Assembly (NCBI GenBank): GCA_900757695.1
Contig: CAAEOU010000203.1
Coordinates: 1 to 5,542 of the forward strand
Direction of reading: 5' to 3'
Source of the DNA: an uncultured Oscillospiraceae bacterium
GTDB lineage: Bacteria; Bacillota_A; Clostridia; Oscillospirales; Oscillospiraceae
Length of the DNA stretch: 5,542 bases
How positions within the stretch are numbered: the first letter of the stretch is position 1; every line of letters begins with the position of its first letter. Made by a program: the position numbers and the translations under genes. Under the pieces are notes generated by a model that ran no database searches, had not been told where the DNA came from, and saw only the letters and a program-made list of their open reading frames with translations. This document shows positions 5,202 through 5,542 of this stretch, piece by piece.

Positions 5202-5542
5202 GTGAAAGAAAAGCTGCGGCACTGGAGCGATTATGCCCTGACGTTGGGGAAATGGCTGCTGTTTTCTCTGGTGGTGGGGATCACAGTGGGAGTAGTAGGC
5301 GCTGTATTCCATATGGCGATTTCCTATGTGACCGGACTGCGGGAGCAGCACGGATGGATCCTGTACCTGCTGCCTCTGGCAGGCTTGGTGATCGTATGGG
5401 CCTACCATGTAACGGGAATGGCCGATGACAAGGGCACGGAGTATATCATTGGCGCTGTCCGGGAGGGGCGGAACCTGAGGATCCGTACCGCACCACTGAT
5501 TTTCCTCAGTACCGTGCTGACCCATCTCTGCGGCGGCAGTGC
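5202..5542 (+). CDS. ClC-family anion channel or antiporter, N-terminal 113 residues (cut by right edge)
   Basis: Integral membrane protein of the ClC chloride channel / H+-coupled anion antiporter superfamily. The visible part has a short cytoplasmic helix (about 1-16), hydrophobic segments at about 17-43, 52-69 and 97-109, the family-like PLAGLVIVW (58-66) and KGTEYIIGAV (77-86), and THLCGGS (107-113) just before the edge, where the conserved GREG filter motif should follow. Full ClC proteins have about 400-520 residues, so most is missing. Start: GTG at 5202 is preferred because AGAAGGA (5184-5190) is 11 bases upstream; GTG at 5193, in the same frame, is only two bases from that site, and the ATG at 5200 meets a stop at once. 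The usual GSGIP position aligns with DKGTE (76-80), so the transported ion (chloride, fluoride or other) cannot be told. Own promoter; unrelated to Trp synthesis. Confidence 0.88.
   Translation, partial: MKEKLRHWSDYALTLGKWLLFSLVVGITVGVVGAVFHMAISYVTGLREQHGWILYLLPLAGLVIVWAYHVTGMADDKGTEYIIGAVREGRNLRIRTAPLIFLSTVLTHLCGGS

Overview
The window is a tryptophan biosynthesis locus, probably from a fairly GC-rich member of the Clostridia (Bacillota). Three things point there: strong AAGGAGG-type ribosome binding sites, TTGACA-17-TATAAT promoters, and T-box riboswitches in front of the amino-acid genes. I cannot name a genus. An Oscillospirales-like gut or anaerobic organism would fit, but that is inference.

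Layout. On the minus strand, reading leftward from about 2740, there is a promoter, a T-box leader ending in a terminator, then trpE, trpG and the first third of trpD, which runs off the left edge. Each junction of these genes is a 4-base ATGA overlap. On the plus strand, reading rightward from about 2798, there is a second promoter, a second and different T-box leader with its own terminator, then trpB and trpA (8-base overlap) and a strong intrinsic terminator at 5105-5138. After that comes a separate promoter and the start of a ClC-family anion channel or antiporter gene, cut by the right edge.

How it works together. TrpE and TrpG make anthranilate from chorismate and glutamine. TrpD attaches phosphoribosyl. 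TrpC and TrpF are not in the window and presumably lie beyond the left edge. TrpA and TrpB complete the synthesis from indole-3-glycerol phosphate and serine. The pathway is split into two divergent transcription units. In both leaders I can trace a UGG (Trp) specifier, AGUA motifs, an AG bulge, a pseudoknot, an antiterminator with the T-box bulge, and a competing terminator. Both units should therefore be switched on by uncharged tRNA-Trp. The two T-boxes differ at the base that reads the tRNA discriminator (C for trpE, U for trpB).

I found no mobile element, CRISPR array, tRNA or rRNA gene, and no wholly new system. The divergent T-box control region, with its small asymmetries, is the most interesting part.
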